Shown piece by piece: positions 27,075 through 40,833 of a DNA stretch of 64,000 bases. Source of the DNA: Oscheius dolichura. Lineage: Eukaryota > Nematoda > Chromadorea > Rhabditida > Rhabditidae. The first letter of the stretch is position 1. Each line of letters starts with the position of its first letter. Location: contig CAKOAU010000008.1 in the NCBI GenBank assembly GCA_932521035.1, positions 40,343-104,342 on the forward strand. The letters are read 5' to 3'. Under the pieces are notes generated by a model, which had not been told where the DNA came from, made no database searches, and saw nothing but the letters and a program-made list of their open reading frames with translations. The translations under genes and the position numbers were made by a program.

Positions 27075-29799
27075 TAACTTTTCTACCACCGTAATGCCGT
27101 GTCCACCGTTTAGGCTTAACTTTTCTACCACCGTAATGCCGTGTCCACCGTTTAGGCTAAACTTTTCTACCACCGTAATGCCGTGTCCACCGTTTAGGCT
27201 TAACTTTTCTACCACCGTAATGCCGTGTCCACAGTTTAGGCTTAACTTTTCTACCACCACGTCCACCGTAATGCCGTGTCCACCGTTTAAGCTTAACTTT
27301 TCTACCACCGTAATGCCGTGTCCACCGTTTAGGCTTAACTTTTCTACCACCACGTCCACCGTAATGCCGTGTCCACCGTTTAGGCTTAACTTTTCCACCA
27401 CCGTAATGCCGTGTCCACCGTTTAGGCTTAACTTTTCTACCACCACGTCCACCGTAATGCCGTGTCCACCGTTTAAGCTTAACTTTTCTACCACCGTAAT
27501 GCCGTGTCCACAGTTTAGGCTTAACTTTTCTACCACCGTAATGCCGTGTCCACCGTTTAGGCTTAACTTTTCCACCACCGTAATGCCGTGTCCACCGTTT
27601 AAGCTTAACTTTTCTACCACCGTAATGCCGTGTCCACCGTTTAGGCTTAACTTTTCTACCACCGTAATGCCGTGTCCACCGTTTAGGCTTAACTTTTCTA
27701 CCACCGTAATGCCGTGTCCACCGTTTAGGCTTAACTTTTCTACCACCGTAATGCCGTGTCCACCGTTTAGGCTTAACTTTTCTACCACCGTAATGCCGTG
27801 TCCACCGTTTAGGCTTAACTTTTCCACCACCGTAATGCCGTGTCCACCGTTTAGGCTTAACTTTTCTACCACCACGTCCACCGTAATGCCGTGTCCACCG
27901 TTTAAGCTTAACTTTTCTACCACCGTAATGCCGTGTCCACAGTTTAGGCTTAACTTTTCTACCACCGTAATGCCGTGTCCACCGTTTAGGCTTAACTTTT
28001 CCACCACCGTAATGCCGTGTCCACCGTTTAGGCTTAACTTTTCTACCACCGTAATGCCGTGTCCACCGTTTAGGCTTAACTTTTCTACCACCGTAATGCC
28101 GTGTCCACCGTTTAGGCTTCACTTTTCTACCACCGTAATGCCGTGTCCACCGTTTAGGCTTAACTTTTCTACCACCACGTCCACCGTAACGCCGTGTCCA
28201 CCGTTTAGGCTTAACTTTTCCACCACCGTAATGCCGTGTCCACCGTTTAGGCTTAACTTTTCTACCACCACGTCCACCGTAATGCCGTGTCCACCGTTTA
28301 AGCTTAACTTTTCTACCACCGTAATGCCGTGTCCACAGTTTAGGCTTAACTTTTCTACCACCACGTCCACCGTAATGCCGTGTCCACCGTTTAAGCTTAA
28401 CTTTTCTACCACCGTAATGCCGTGTCCACAGTTTAGGCTTAACTTTTCTACCACCGTAATGCCGTGTCCACCGTTTAGGCTTAACTTTTCCACCACCGTA
28501 ATGCCGTGTCCACCGTTTAAGCTTAACTTTTCTACCACCGTAATGCCGTGTCCACCGTTTAAGCTTAACTTTTCTACCACCGTAATGCCGTGTCCACCGT
28601 TTAGGCTTAACTTTTCTACCACCGTAATGCCGTGTCCACCGTTTAGGCTTAACTTTTCTACCACCGTAATGCCGTGTCCACCGTTTAGGCTTAACTTTTC
28701 TACCACCGTAATGCCGTGTCCACCGTTTAGGCTTAACTTTTCTACCACCACGTCCACCGTAATGCCGTGTCCACCGTTTAAGCTTAACTTTTCTACCACC
28801 GCAATGCCGTGTCCACCGTTTAGGCTTAACTTTTCTACCACCGTAATGCCGTGTCCACCGTTTAGGCTTAACTTTTCTACCACCGTAATGCCGTGTCCAC
28901 CGTTTAGGCTTAACTTTTCTACCACCGTAATGCCGTGTCCACCGTTTAGGCTTAACTTTTCTACCACCGTAATGCCGTGTCCACCGTTTAGGCTTAACTT
29001 TTCTACCACCGTAATGCCGTGTCCACCGATTAGGCTTAACTTTTCTACCACCGTAATGCCGTGTCCACCGTTTAGGCTTAACTTTTCCACCACCGTAATG
29101 CCGTGTCCACCGTTTAGGCTTAACTTTTCTACCACCACGTCCACCGTAATGCCGTGTCCACCGTTTAAGCTTAACTTTTCTACCACCGTAATGCCGTGTC
29201 CACAGTTTAGGCTTAACTTTTCTACCACCGTAATGCCGTGTCCACCGTTTAGGCTTAACTTTTCCACCACCGTAATGCCGTGTCCACCGTTTAAGCTTAA
29301 CTTTTCTACCACCGTAATGCCGTGTCCACCGTTTAGGCTTAACTTTTCTACCACCGTAATGCCGTGTCCACCGTTTAGGCTTAACTTTTCTACCACCGTA
29401 ATGCCGTGTCCACCGTTTAGGCTTAACTTTTCTACCACCGTAATGCCGTGTCCACCGTTTAGGCTTAACTTTTCTACCACCACGTCCACCGTAATGCCGT
29501 GTCCACCGTTTAAGCTTAACTTTTCTACCACCGCAATGCCGTGTCCACCGTTTAGGCTTAACTTTTCTACCACCGTAATGCCGTGTCCACCGTTTAGGCT
29601 TAACTTTTCTACCACCGTAATGCCGTGTCCACCGTTTAGGCTTCACTTTTCTACCACCGTAATGCCGTGTCCACCGTTTAGGCTTAACTTTTCTACCACC
29701 ACGTCCACCGTAATGCCGTGTCCACCGTTTAAGCTTAACTTTTCTACCACCGTAATGCCGTGTCCACCGTTTAGGCTTAACTTTTCTACCACCGTAATG

Positions 29800-31310
29800 C
29801 CGTGTCCACCGTTTAGGCTTAACTTTTCCACCACCGTAATGCCGTGTCCACCGTTTAGGCTTAACTTTTCTACCACCACGTCCACCGTAATGCCGTGTCC
29901 ACCGTTTAAGCTTAACTTTTCTACCACCGCAATGCCGTGTCCACCGTTTAGGCTTAACTTTTCTACCACCGTAATGCCGTGTCCACCGTTTAGGCTTAAC
30001 TTTTCTACCACCACGTCCACCGTAATGCCGTGTCCACCGTTTAGGCTTAACTTTTCTACCACCGTAACGCCGTGTCCACCGTTTAGGCTTAACTTTTCTA
30101 CCACCACGTCCACCGTAACGCCGTGTCCACCGTTTAGGCTTAACTTTTCCACCACCGTAATGCCGTGTACACCGTTTAGGCTCAACTTTTCTACCACCAC
30201 GTCCCCCGTAATGCCGTGTCCACCGTTTAAGCTTAACTTTTCTACCACCGTAACGCCGTGTCCACCGTTTAGGCTTAACTTTTCTACCACCGTAACGCCG
30301 TGTCCACCGTTTAGGCTTAACTTTTCCACCACCGTAATGCCGTGTCCACCGTTTAGGCTCAACTTTTCTACCACCACGTCCACCGTAATGCCGTGTCCAC
30401 CGTTTAAGCTTAACTTTTCTACCACCGTAATGCCGTGTCCACCGTTTAGGCTTAACTTTTCTACCACCGTAATGCCGTGTCCACCGTTTAGGCTTAACTT
30501 TTCTACCACCGTAATGCCGTGTCCACCGTTTAGGCTTAACTTTTCTACCACCGTAATGCCGTGTCCACCGTTTAGGCTTAACTTTTCTACCACCGTAATG
30601 CCGTGTCCACCGTTTAGGCTTAACTTTTCTACCACCACGTCCACCGTAACGCCGTGTCCACCGTTTAGGCTTAACTTTTCCACCACCGTAATGCCGTGTC
30701 CACCGTTTAGGCTTAACTTTTCTACCACCACGTCCACCGTAATGCCGTGTCCACCGTTTAAGCTTAACTTTTCTACCACCGTAATGCCGTGTCCACCGTT
30801 TAGGCTTAACTTTTCTACCACCGTAATGCCGTGTCCACCGTTTAGGCTTAACTTTTCCACCACCGTAATGCCGTGTCCACCGTTTAGGCTTAACTTTTCT
30901 ACCACCACGTCCACCGTAATGCCGTGTCCACCGTTTAAGCTTAACTTTTCTACCACCGCAATGCCGTGTCCACCGTTTAGGCTTAACTTTTCTACCACCG
31001 TAATGCCGTGTCCACCGTTTAGGCTTAACTTTTCTACCACCACGTCCACCGTAATGCCGTGTCCACCGTTTAGGCTTAACTTTTCTACCACCGTAACGCC
31101 GTGTCCACCGTTTAGGCTTAACTTTTCTACCACCACGTCCACCGTAACGCCGTGTCCACCGTTTAGGCTTAACTTTTCCACCACCGTAATGCCGTGTACA
31201 CCGTTTAGGCTCAACTTTTCTACCACCACGTCCCCCGTAATGCCGTGTCCACCGTTTAAGCTTAACTTTTCTACCACCGTAACGCCGTGTCCACCGTTTA
31301 GGCTTAACTT
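29800..31310. repeat. Third copy of the 12.8-14.3 kb block of array A
   Basis: About 1,511 bp matches 12802-14312 at constant offset 16,998. Landmarks: TTTTCC 12826/29824, GCAATG 12931/29929 and 13960/30958, AACG 13294/30292, GTAC 14198/31196, AACG 14281/31279. The match stops on the left at an AACG/AATG difference (12796/29794) and on the right at a TTCC/TTCT difference (14311/31309). It contains the recurring 1,029-bp interval between GCAATG landmarks. Confidence 0.85.
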
Positions 31311-34300
31311 TTCTACCACCGTAACGCCGTGTCCACCGTTTAGGCTTAACTTTTCCACCACCGTAATGCCGTGTCCACCGTTTAGGCTCAACTTTTCTAC
31401 CACCACGTCCACCGTAATGCCGTGTCCACCGTTTAAGCTTAACTTTTCTACCACCGTAATGCCGTGTCCACCGTTTAGGCTTAACTTTTCTACCACCGTA
31501 ATGCCGTGTCCACCGTTTAGGCTTAACTTTTCTACCACCGTAATGCCGTGTCCACCGTTTAGGCTTAACTTTTCTACCACCGTAATGCCGTGTCCACCGT
31601 TTAGGCTTAACTTTTCTACCACCGTAATGCCGTGTCCACCGTTTAGGCTTAACTTTTCTACCACCACGTCCACCGTAACGCCGTGTCCACCGTTTAGGCT
31701 TAACTTTTCCACCACCGTAATGCCGTGTCCACCGTTTAGGCTTAACTTTTCTACCACCACGTCCACCGTAATGCCGTGTCCACCGTTTAAGCTTAACTTT
31801 TCTACCACCGTAATGCCGTGTCCACAGTTTAGGCTTAACTTTTCTACCACCGTAATGCCGTGTCCACCGTTTAGGCTTAACTTTTCCACCACCGTAATGC
31901 CGTGTCCACCGTTTAGGCTTAACTTTTCTACCACCACGTCCACCGTAATGCCGTGTCCACCGTTTAAGCTTAACTTTTCTACCACCGTAATGCCGTGTCC
32001 ACAGTTTAGGCTTAACTTTTCTACCACCGTAATGCCGTGTCCACCGTTTAGGCTTAACTTTTCCACCACCGTAATGCCGTGTCCACCGTTTAAGCTTAAC
32101 TTTTCTACCACCGTAATGCCGTGTCCACCGTTTAGGCTTAACTTTTCTACCACCGTAATGCCGTGTCCACCGTTTAGGCTTAACTTTTCTACCACCGTAA
32201 TGCCGTGTCCACCGTTTAGGCTTAACTTTTCTACCACCACGTCCACCGTAACGCCGTGTCCACCGTTTAGGCTTAACTTTTCTACCACCGTAATGCCGTG
32301 TCCACCGTTTAAGCTTAACTTTTCTACCACCGTAATGCCGTGTCCACAGTTTAGGCTTAACTTTTCTACCACCGTAATGCCGTGTCCACCGTTTAGGCTT
32401 AACTTTTCCACCACCGTAATGCCGTGTCCACCGTTTAAGCTTAACTTTTCTACCACCGTAATGCCGTGTCCACCGTTTAGGCTTAACTTTTCTACCACCG
32501 TAATGCCGTGTCCACCGTTTAGGCTTAACTTTTCTACCACCGTAACGCCGTGTCCACCGTTTAGGCTTAACTTTTCTACCACCGTAATGCCGTGTCCACC
32601 GTTTAGGCTTAACTTTTCTACCACCGTAATGCCGTGTCCACCGTTTAGGCTTAACTTTTCTACCACCGTAATGCCGTGTCCACCGTTTAGGCTTAACTTT
32701 TCTACCACCACGTCCACCGTAACGCCGTGTCCACCGTTTAGGCTAAACTTTTCTACCACCGTAATGCCGTGTCCACCGTTTAGGCTAAACTTTTCTACCA
32801 CCGTAATGCCGTGTCCACCGTTTAGGCTTAACTTTTCTACCACCACGTCCACCGTAATGCCGTGTCCACCGTTTAAGCTTAACTTTTCTACCACCGTAAT
32901 GCCGTGTCCACAGTTTAGGCTTAACTTTTCTACCACCGTAATGCCGTGTCCACCGTTTAGGCTTAACTTTTCCACCACCGTAATGCCGTGTCCACCGTTT
33001 AAGCTTAACTTTTCTACCACCGTAATGCCGTGTCCACCGTTTAGGCTTAACTTTTCTACCACCGTAATGCCGTGTCCACCGTTTAGGCTTAACTTTTCTA
33101 CCACCGTAACGCCGTGTCCACCGTTTAGGCTTAACTTTTCTACCACCGTAATGCCGTGTCCACCGTTTAGGCTTAACTTTTCTACCACCGTAATGCCGTG
33201 TCCACCGTTTAGGCTTAACTTTTCTACCACCGTAATGCCGTGTCCACCGTTTAGGCTTAACTTTTCTACCACCACGTCCACCGTAACGCCGTGTCCACCG
33301 TTTAGGCTAAACTTTTCTACCACCGTAATGCCGTGTCCACCGTTTAGGCTAAACTTTTCTACCACCGTAATGCCGTGTCCACCGTTTAGGCTTAACTTTT
33401 CTACCACCGTAATGCCGTGTCCACCGTTTAGGCTTAACTTTTCTACCACCGTAATGCCGTGTCCACCGTTTAGGCTTAACTTTTCTACCACCGTAACGCC
33501 GTGTCCACCGTTTAGGCTTAACTTTTCTACCACCGTAATGCCGTGTCCACCGTTTAGGCTTAACTTTTCTACCACCGTAATGCCGTGTCCACCGTTTAGG
33601 CTTAACTTTTCTACCACCGTAATGCCGTGTCCACCGTTTAGGCTAAACTTTTCTACCACCGTAATGCCGTGTCCACCGTTTAGGCTTAACTTTTCTACCA
33701 CCGTAATGCCGTGTCCACCGTTTAGGCTAAACTTTTCTACCACCGTAATGCCGTGTCCACCGTTTAGGCTTAACTTTTCTACCACCGTAATGCCGTGTCC
33801 ACCGTTTAGGCTTAACTTTTCTACCACCGTAATGCCGTGTCCACCGTTTAGGCTTAACTTTTCTACCACCACGTCCACCGTAACGCCGTGTCCACCGTTT
33901 AGGCTTAACTTTTCTACCACCGTAATGCCGTGTCCACCGTTTAGGCTAAACTTTTCTACCACCGTAATGCCGTGTCCACCGTTTAGGCTTAACTTTTCTA
34001 CCACCGTAATGCCGTGTCCACCGTTTAGGCTTAACTTTTCTACCACCGTAATGCCGTGTCCACCGTTTAGGCTTAACTTTTCTACCACCGTAATGCCGTG
34101 TCCACCGTTTAGGCTTAACTTTTCTACCACCGTAACGCCGTGTCCACCGTTTAGGCTTAACTTTTCTACCACCGTAATGCCGTGTCCACCGTTTAGGCTT
34201 AACTTTTCTACCACCGTAATGCCGTGTCCACCGTTTAGGCTTAACTTTTCTACCACCGTAATGCCGTGTCCACCGTTTAGGCTTAACTTTTCTACCACCG

Positions 34301-35202
34301 TAACGCCGTGTCCACCGTTTAGGCTTAACTTTTCTACCACCGTAATGCCGTGTCCACCGTTTAGGCTTAACTTTTCTACCACCGTAATGCCGTGTCCACC
34401 GTTTAGGCTTAACTTTTCCACCACCGTAATGCCGTGTCCACCGTTTAGGCTTAACTTTTCTACCACCACGTCCACCGTAATGCCGTGTCCACCGTTTAAG
34501 CTTAACTTTTCTACCACCGTAATGCCGTGTCCACCGTTTAGGCTTAACTTTTCTACCACCGTAATGCCGTGTCCACCGTTTAGGCTTAACTTTTCTACCA
34601 CCGTAACGCCGTGTCCACCGTTTAGGCTTAACTTTTCTACCACCGTAATGCCGTGTCCACCGTTTAGGCTTAACTTTTCTACCACCGTAATGCCGTGTCC
34701 ACCGTTTAGGCTTAACTTTTCTACCACCGTAATGCCGTGTCCACCGTTTAGGCTTAACTTTTCTACCACCACGTCCACCGTAACGCCGTGTCCACCGTTT
34801 AGGCTAAACTTTTCTACCACCGTAATGCCGTGTCCACCGTTTAGGCTTAACTTTTCTACCACCACGTCCACAGTAATGCCGTGTCCACCGTTTAGGCTTA
34901 ACTTTTCTACCACCGTAATGCCGTGTCCACCGTTTAGGCTTAACTTTTCTACCACCGTAATGCCGTGTCCACCGTTTAGGCTTAACTTTTCTACCACCGT
35001 AACGCCGTGTCCACCGTTTAGGCTTAACTTTTCTACCACCGTAATGCCGTGTCCACCGTTTAGGCTTAACTTTTCTACCACCGTAATGCCGTGTCCACCG
35101 TTTAGGCTTAACTTTTCTACCACCGTAATGCCGTGTCCACCGTTTAGGCTTAACTTTTCTACCACCGTAATGCCGTGTCCACCGTTTAGGCTTAACTTTT
35201 CT

Positions 35203-36759
35203 ACCACCGTAATGCCGTGTCCACCGTTTAGGCTTAACTTTTCTACCACCGTAATGCCGTGTCCACCGTTTAGGCTTAACTTTTCTACCACCGTAATGCC
35301 GTGTCCACCGTTTAGGCTTAACTTTTCTACCACCGTAATGCCGTGTCCACCGTTTAGGCTTAACTTTTCTACCACCGTAATGCCGTGTCCACCGTTTAGG
35401 CTTAACTTTTCTACCACCGTAATGCCGTGTCCACCGTTTAGGCTTAACTTTTCTACCACCACGTCCACCGTAACGCCGTGTCCACCGTTTAGGCTTAACT
35501 TTTCCACCACCGTAATGCCGTGTCCACCGTTTAGGCTTAACTTTTCTACCACCACGTCCACCGTAATGCCGTGTCCACCGTTTAAGCTTAACTTTTCTAC
35601 CACCGTAATGCCGTGTCCACAGTTTAGGCTTAACTTTTCTACCACCGTAATGCCGTGTCCACCGTTTAGGCTTAACTTTTCCACCACCGTAATGCCGTGT
35701 CCACCGTTTAGGCTTAACTTTTCTACCACCACGTCCACCGTAATGCCGTGTCCACCGTTTAAGCTTAACTTTTCTACCACCGTAATGCCGTGTCCACAGT
35801 TTAGGCTTAACTTTTCTACCACCGTAATGCCGTGTCCACCGTTTAGGCTTAACTTTTCCACCACCGTAATGCCGTGTCCACCGTTTAAGCTTAACTTTTC
35901 TACCACCGTAATGCCGTGTCCACCGTTTAGGCTTAACTTTTCTACCACCGTAATGCCGTGTCCACCGTTTAGGCTTAACTTTTCTACCACCGTAATGCCG
36001 TGTCCACCGTTTAGGCTAAACTTTTCTACCACCGTAATGCCGTGTCCACCGTTTAGGCTTAACTTTTCTACCACCGTAATGCCGTGTCCACCGTTTAGGC
36101 TTAACTTTTCTACCACCGTAATGCCGTGTCCACCGTTTAGGCTTAACTTTTCTACCACCGTAACGCCGTGTCCACCGTTTAGGCTTAACTTTTCTACCAC
36201 CGTAATGCCGTGTCCACCGTTTAGGCTTAACTTTTCTACCACCGTAATGCCGTGTCCACCGTTTAGGCTTAACTTTTCTACCACCGTAATGCCGTGTCCA
36301 CCGTTTAGGCTTAACTTTTCTACCACCGTAACGCCGTGTCCACCGTTTAGGCTTAACTTTTCTACCACCGTAATGCCGTGTCCACCGTTTAGGCTTAACT
36401 TTTCTACCACCGTAATGCCGTGTCCACCGTTTAGGCTTAACTTTTCTACCACCGTAATGCCGTGTCCACCGTTTAGGCTTAACTTTTCTACCACCACGTC
36501 CACCGTAACGCCGTGTCCACCGTTTAGGCTAAACTTTTCTACCACCGTAATGCCGTGTCCACCGTTTAGGCTAAACTTTTCTACCACCGTAATGCCGTGT
36601 CCACCGTTTAGGCTTAACTTTTCTACCACCGTAATGCCGTGTCCACCGTTTAGGCTTAACTTTTCTACCACCGTAACGCCGTGTCCACCGTTTAGGCTTA
36701 ACTTTTCTACCACCGTAATGCCGTGTCCACCGTTTAGGCTTAACTTTTCTACCACCGTA
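35203..36759. repeat. Third copy of the 18.2-19.8 kb block of array A
   Basis: About 1,557 bp matches 18205-19761, again at offset 16,998. Landmarks: CCACAG 18619/35617, ACGTCC 19498/36496, AACG 19675/36673. The match stops left at TTCC/TTCT (18199/35197) and right at AACG/AATG (19759/36757). Sequence between this copy and the 29.8-31.3 kb copy does not keep the offset: the CCACAG at 14521 has its counterpart at 31822, offset 17,301. Confidence 0.85.
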
Positions 36760-36846
36760 ATGCCGTGTCCACCGTTTAGGCTTAACTTTTCTACCACCGT
36801 AATGCCGTGTCCACCGTTTAGGCTTAACTTTTCTACCACCACGTCC

Positions 36847-39800
36847 ACCGTAATGCCGTGTCCACCGTTTAGGCTTAACTTTTCTACCACCGAAATGCCG
36901 TGTCCACCGTTTAGGCTTAACTTTTCCACCACCGTAATGCCGTGTCCACCGTTTAGGCTTAACTTTTCTACCACCACGTCCACCGCAATGCCGTGTCCAC
37001 CGTTTAGGCTTAACTTTTCTACCACCGTAATGCCGTGTCCACCGTTTAGGCTTAACTTTTCTACCACCACGTCCACCGTAATGCCGTGTCCACCGTTTAG
37101 GCTTAACTTTTCTACCACCGTAACGCCGTGTCCACCGTTTAGGCTTAACTTTTCCACCACCGTAATGCCGTGTCCACCGTTTAGGCTTAACTTTTCTACC
37201 ACCCCGTCCACCGTAATGCCGTGTCCACCGTTTAGGCTTAACTTTTCTACCACCGTAACGCCGTGTCCACCGTTTAGGCTTAACTTTTCTACCACCACGT
37301 CCACCGTAACGCCGTGTCCACCGTTTAGGCTTAACTTTTCCACCACCGTAATGCCGTGTACACCGTTTAGGCTCAACTTTTCTACCACCACGTCCCCCGT
37401 AATGCCGTGTCCACCGTTTAAGCTTAACTTTTCTACCACCGTAACGCCGTGTCCACCGTTTAGGCTTAACTTTTCTACCACCGTAACGCCGTGTCCACCG
37501 TTTAGGCTTAACTTTTCCACCACCGTAATGCCGTGTCCACCGTTTAGGCTTAACTTTTCTACCACCGTAACGCCGTGTCCACCGTTTAGGCTTAACTTTT
37601 CTACCACCGTAACGCCGTGTCCACCGTTTAGGCTTAACTTTTCCACCACCGTAATGCCGTGTCCACCGTTTAAGCTTAACTTTTCTACCACCGTAATGCC
37701 GTGTCCACCGTTTAGGCTTAACTTTTCTACCACCGTAATGCCGTGTCCACCGTTTAGGCTTAACTTTTCTACCACCGTAATGCCGTGTCCACCGTTTAGG
37801 CTTAACTTTTCTACCACCACGTCCACCGTAACGCCGTGTCCACCGTTTAGGCTTAACTTTTCTACCACCACGTCCACCGTAATGCCGTGTCCACCGTTTA
37901 AGCTTAACTTTTCTACCACCGTAATGCCGTGTCCACAGTTTAGGCTTAACTTTTCTACCACCGTAATGCCGTGTCCACCGTTTAGGCTTAACGTTTCCAC
38001 CACCGTAATGCCGTGTCCACCGTTTAGGCTTAACTTTTCTACCACCACGTCCACCGTAATGCCGTGTCCACCGTTTAAGCTTAACTTTTCTACCACCGTA
38101 ATGCCGTGTCCACAGTTTAGGCTTAACTTTTCTACCACCGTAATGCCGTGTCCACCGTTTAGGCTTAACTTTTCCACCACCGTAATGCCGTGTCCACCGT
38201 TTAAGCTTAACTTTTCTACCACCGTAATGCCGTGTCCACCGTTTAGGCTTAACTTTTCTACCACCGTAATGCCGTGTCCACCGTTTAGGCTTAACTTTTC
38301 TACCACCGTAATGCCGTGTCCACCGTTTAGGCTTAACTTTTCTACCACCGTAACGCCGTGTCCACCGTTTAGGCTTAACTTTTCTACCACCGTAATGCCG
38401 TGTCCACCGTTTAGGCTTAACTTTTCTACCACCGTAATGCCGTGTCCACCGTTTAGGCTTAACTTTTCTACCACCGTAATGCCGTGTCCACCGTTTAGGC
38501 TTAACTTTTCTACCACCGTAATGCCGTGTCCACCGTTTAGGCTTAACTTTTCTACCACCACGTCCACCGTAACGCCGTGTCCACCGTTTAGGCTAAACTT
38601 TTCTACCACCGTAATGCCGTGTCCACCGTTTAGGCTAAACTTTTCTACCACCGTAATGCCGTGTCCACCGTTTAGGCTTAACTTTTCTACCACCGTAACG
38701 CCGTGTCCACCGTTTAGGCTTAACTTTTCTACCACCGTAATGCCGTGTCCACCGTTTAGGCTTAACTTTTCTACCACCGTAATGCCGTGTCCACCGTTTA
38801 GGCTTAACTTTTCTACCACCGAAATGCCGTGTCCACCGTTTAGGCTTAACTTTTCCACCACCGTAATGCCGTGTCCACCGTTTAGGCTTAACTTTTCTAC
38901 CACCACGTCCACCGCAATGCCGTGTCCACCGTTTAGGCTTAACTTTTCTACCACCACGTCCACCGTAATGCCGTGTCCACCGTTTTGGCTTAACTTTTCT
39001 ACCACCGTAACGCCGTGTCCACCGTTTAGGCTTAACTTTTCCACCACCGTAATGCCGTGTCCACCGTTTAGGCTTAACTTTTCTACCACCCCGTCCACCG
39101 TAATGCCGTGTCCACCGTTTAGGCTTAACTTTTCTACCACCGTAACGCCGTGTCCACCGTTTAGGCTTAACTTTTCTACCACCACGTCCACCGTAACGCC
39201 GTGTCCACCGTTTAGGCTTAACTTTTCCACCACCGTAATGCCGTGTACACCGTTTAGGCTCAACTTTTCTACCACCACGTCCCCCGTAATGCCGTGTCCA
39301 CCGTTTAAGCTTAACTTTTCTACCACCGTAACGCCGTGTCCACCGTTTAGGCTTAACTTTTCTACCACCGTAACGCCGTGTCCACCGTTTAGGCTTAACT
39401 TTTCCACCACCGTAATGCCGTGTCCACCGTTTAGGCTTAACTTTTCTACCACCGTAACGCCGTGTCCACCGTTTAGGCTTAACTTTTCTACCACCGTAAC
39501 GCCGTGTCCACCGTTTAGGCTTAACTTTTCCACCACCGTAATGCCGTGTCCACCGTTTAAGCTTAACTTTTCTACCACCGTAATGCCGTGTCCACCGTTT
39601 AAGCTTAACTTTTCTACCACCGTAATGCCGTGTCCACCGTTTAGGCTTAACTTTTCTACCACCGTAATGCCGTGTCCATCGTTTAGGCTTAACTTTTCTA
39701 CCACCGTAATGCCGTGTCCACCGTTTAGGCTTAACTTTTCTACCACCGTAATGCCGTGTCCACCGTTTAGGCTTAACTTTTCTACCACCGTAATGCCGTG

Positions 39801-40833
39801 TCCACCGTTTAGGCTTAACTTTTCTACCACCACGTCCACCGTAACGCCGTGTCCACCGTTTAGGCTTAACTTTTCTACCACCACGTCCACCGTAATGCCG
39901 TGTCCACCGTTTAAGCTTAACTTTTCTACCACCGTAATGCCGTGTCCACAGTTTAGGCTTAACTTTTCTACCACCGTAATGCCGTGTCCACCGTTTAGGC
40001 TTAACTTTTCCACCACCGTAATGCCGTGTCCACCGTTTAGGCTTAACTTTTCTACCACCACGTCCACCGTAATGCCGTGTCCACCGTTTAAGCTTAACTT
40101 TTCTACCACCGTAATGCCGTGTCCACAGTTTAGGCTTAACTTTTCTACCACCGTAATGCCGTGTCCACCGTTTAGGCTTAACTTTTCCACCACCGTAATG
40201 CCGTGTCCACCGTTTAAGCTTAACTTTTCTACCACCGTAATGCCGTGTCCACCGTTTAGGCTTAACTTTTCTACCACCGTAATGCCGTGTCCACCGTTTA
40301 GGCTTAACTTTTCTACCACCGTAATGCCGTGTCCACCGTTTAGGCTTAACTTTTCTACCACCGTAACGCCGTGTCCACCGTTTAGGCTTAACTTTTCTAC
40401 CACCGTAATGCCGTGTCCACCGTTTAGGCTTAACTTTTCTACCACCGTAATGCCGTGTCCACCGTTTAGGCTTAACTTTTCTACCACCGTAATGCCGTGT
40501 CCACCGTTTAGGCTTAACTTTTCTACCACCGTAATGCCGTGTCCACCGTTTAGGCTTAACTTTTCTACCACCACGTCCACCGTAACGCCGTGTCCACCGT
40601 TTAGGCTAAACTTTTCTACCACCGTAATGCCGTGTCCACCGTTTAGGCTAAACTTTTCTACCACCGTAATGCCGTGTCCACCGTTTAGGCTTAACTTTTC
40701 TACCACCGTAACGCCGTGTCCACCGTTTAGGCTTAACTTTTCTACCACCGTAATGCCGTGTCCACCGTTTAGGCTTAACTTTTCTACCACCGTAATGCCG
40801 TGTCCACCGTTTAGGCTTAACTTTTCTACCACC
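36847..40833. repeat. Tandem duplication of about 1.9-2.0 kb in array A
   Basis: Two diverged copies meet near 38.8 kb. The offset is 1,929 at GAAATG (36892/38821) and GCAATG (36985/38914). It is 1,887 after one monomer is missing from copy 2 (GTAC 37358/39245, AAGCTT 37672/39559), and 2,013 after three extra monomers in copy 2 (ACGTCC 37819/39832, CTAAAC 38592/40605). Copy 1 has a private AACGTTTCC near 37990. Copy 2 has private TTTTGGC near 38984 and CCATCG near 39678. Whole-monomer gains and losses with private SNPs make it look older than the cleaner pairs. Confidence 0.82.
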
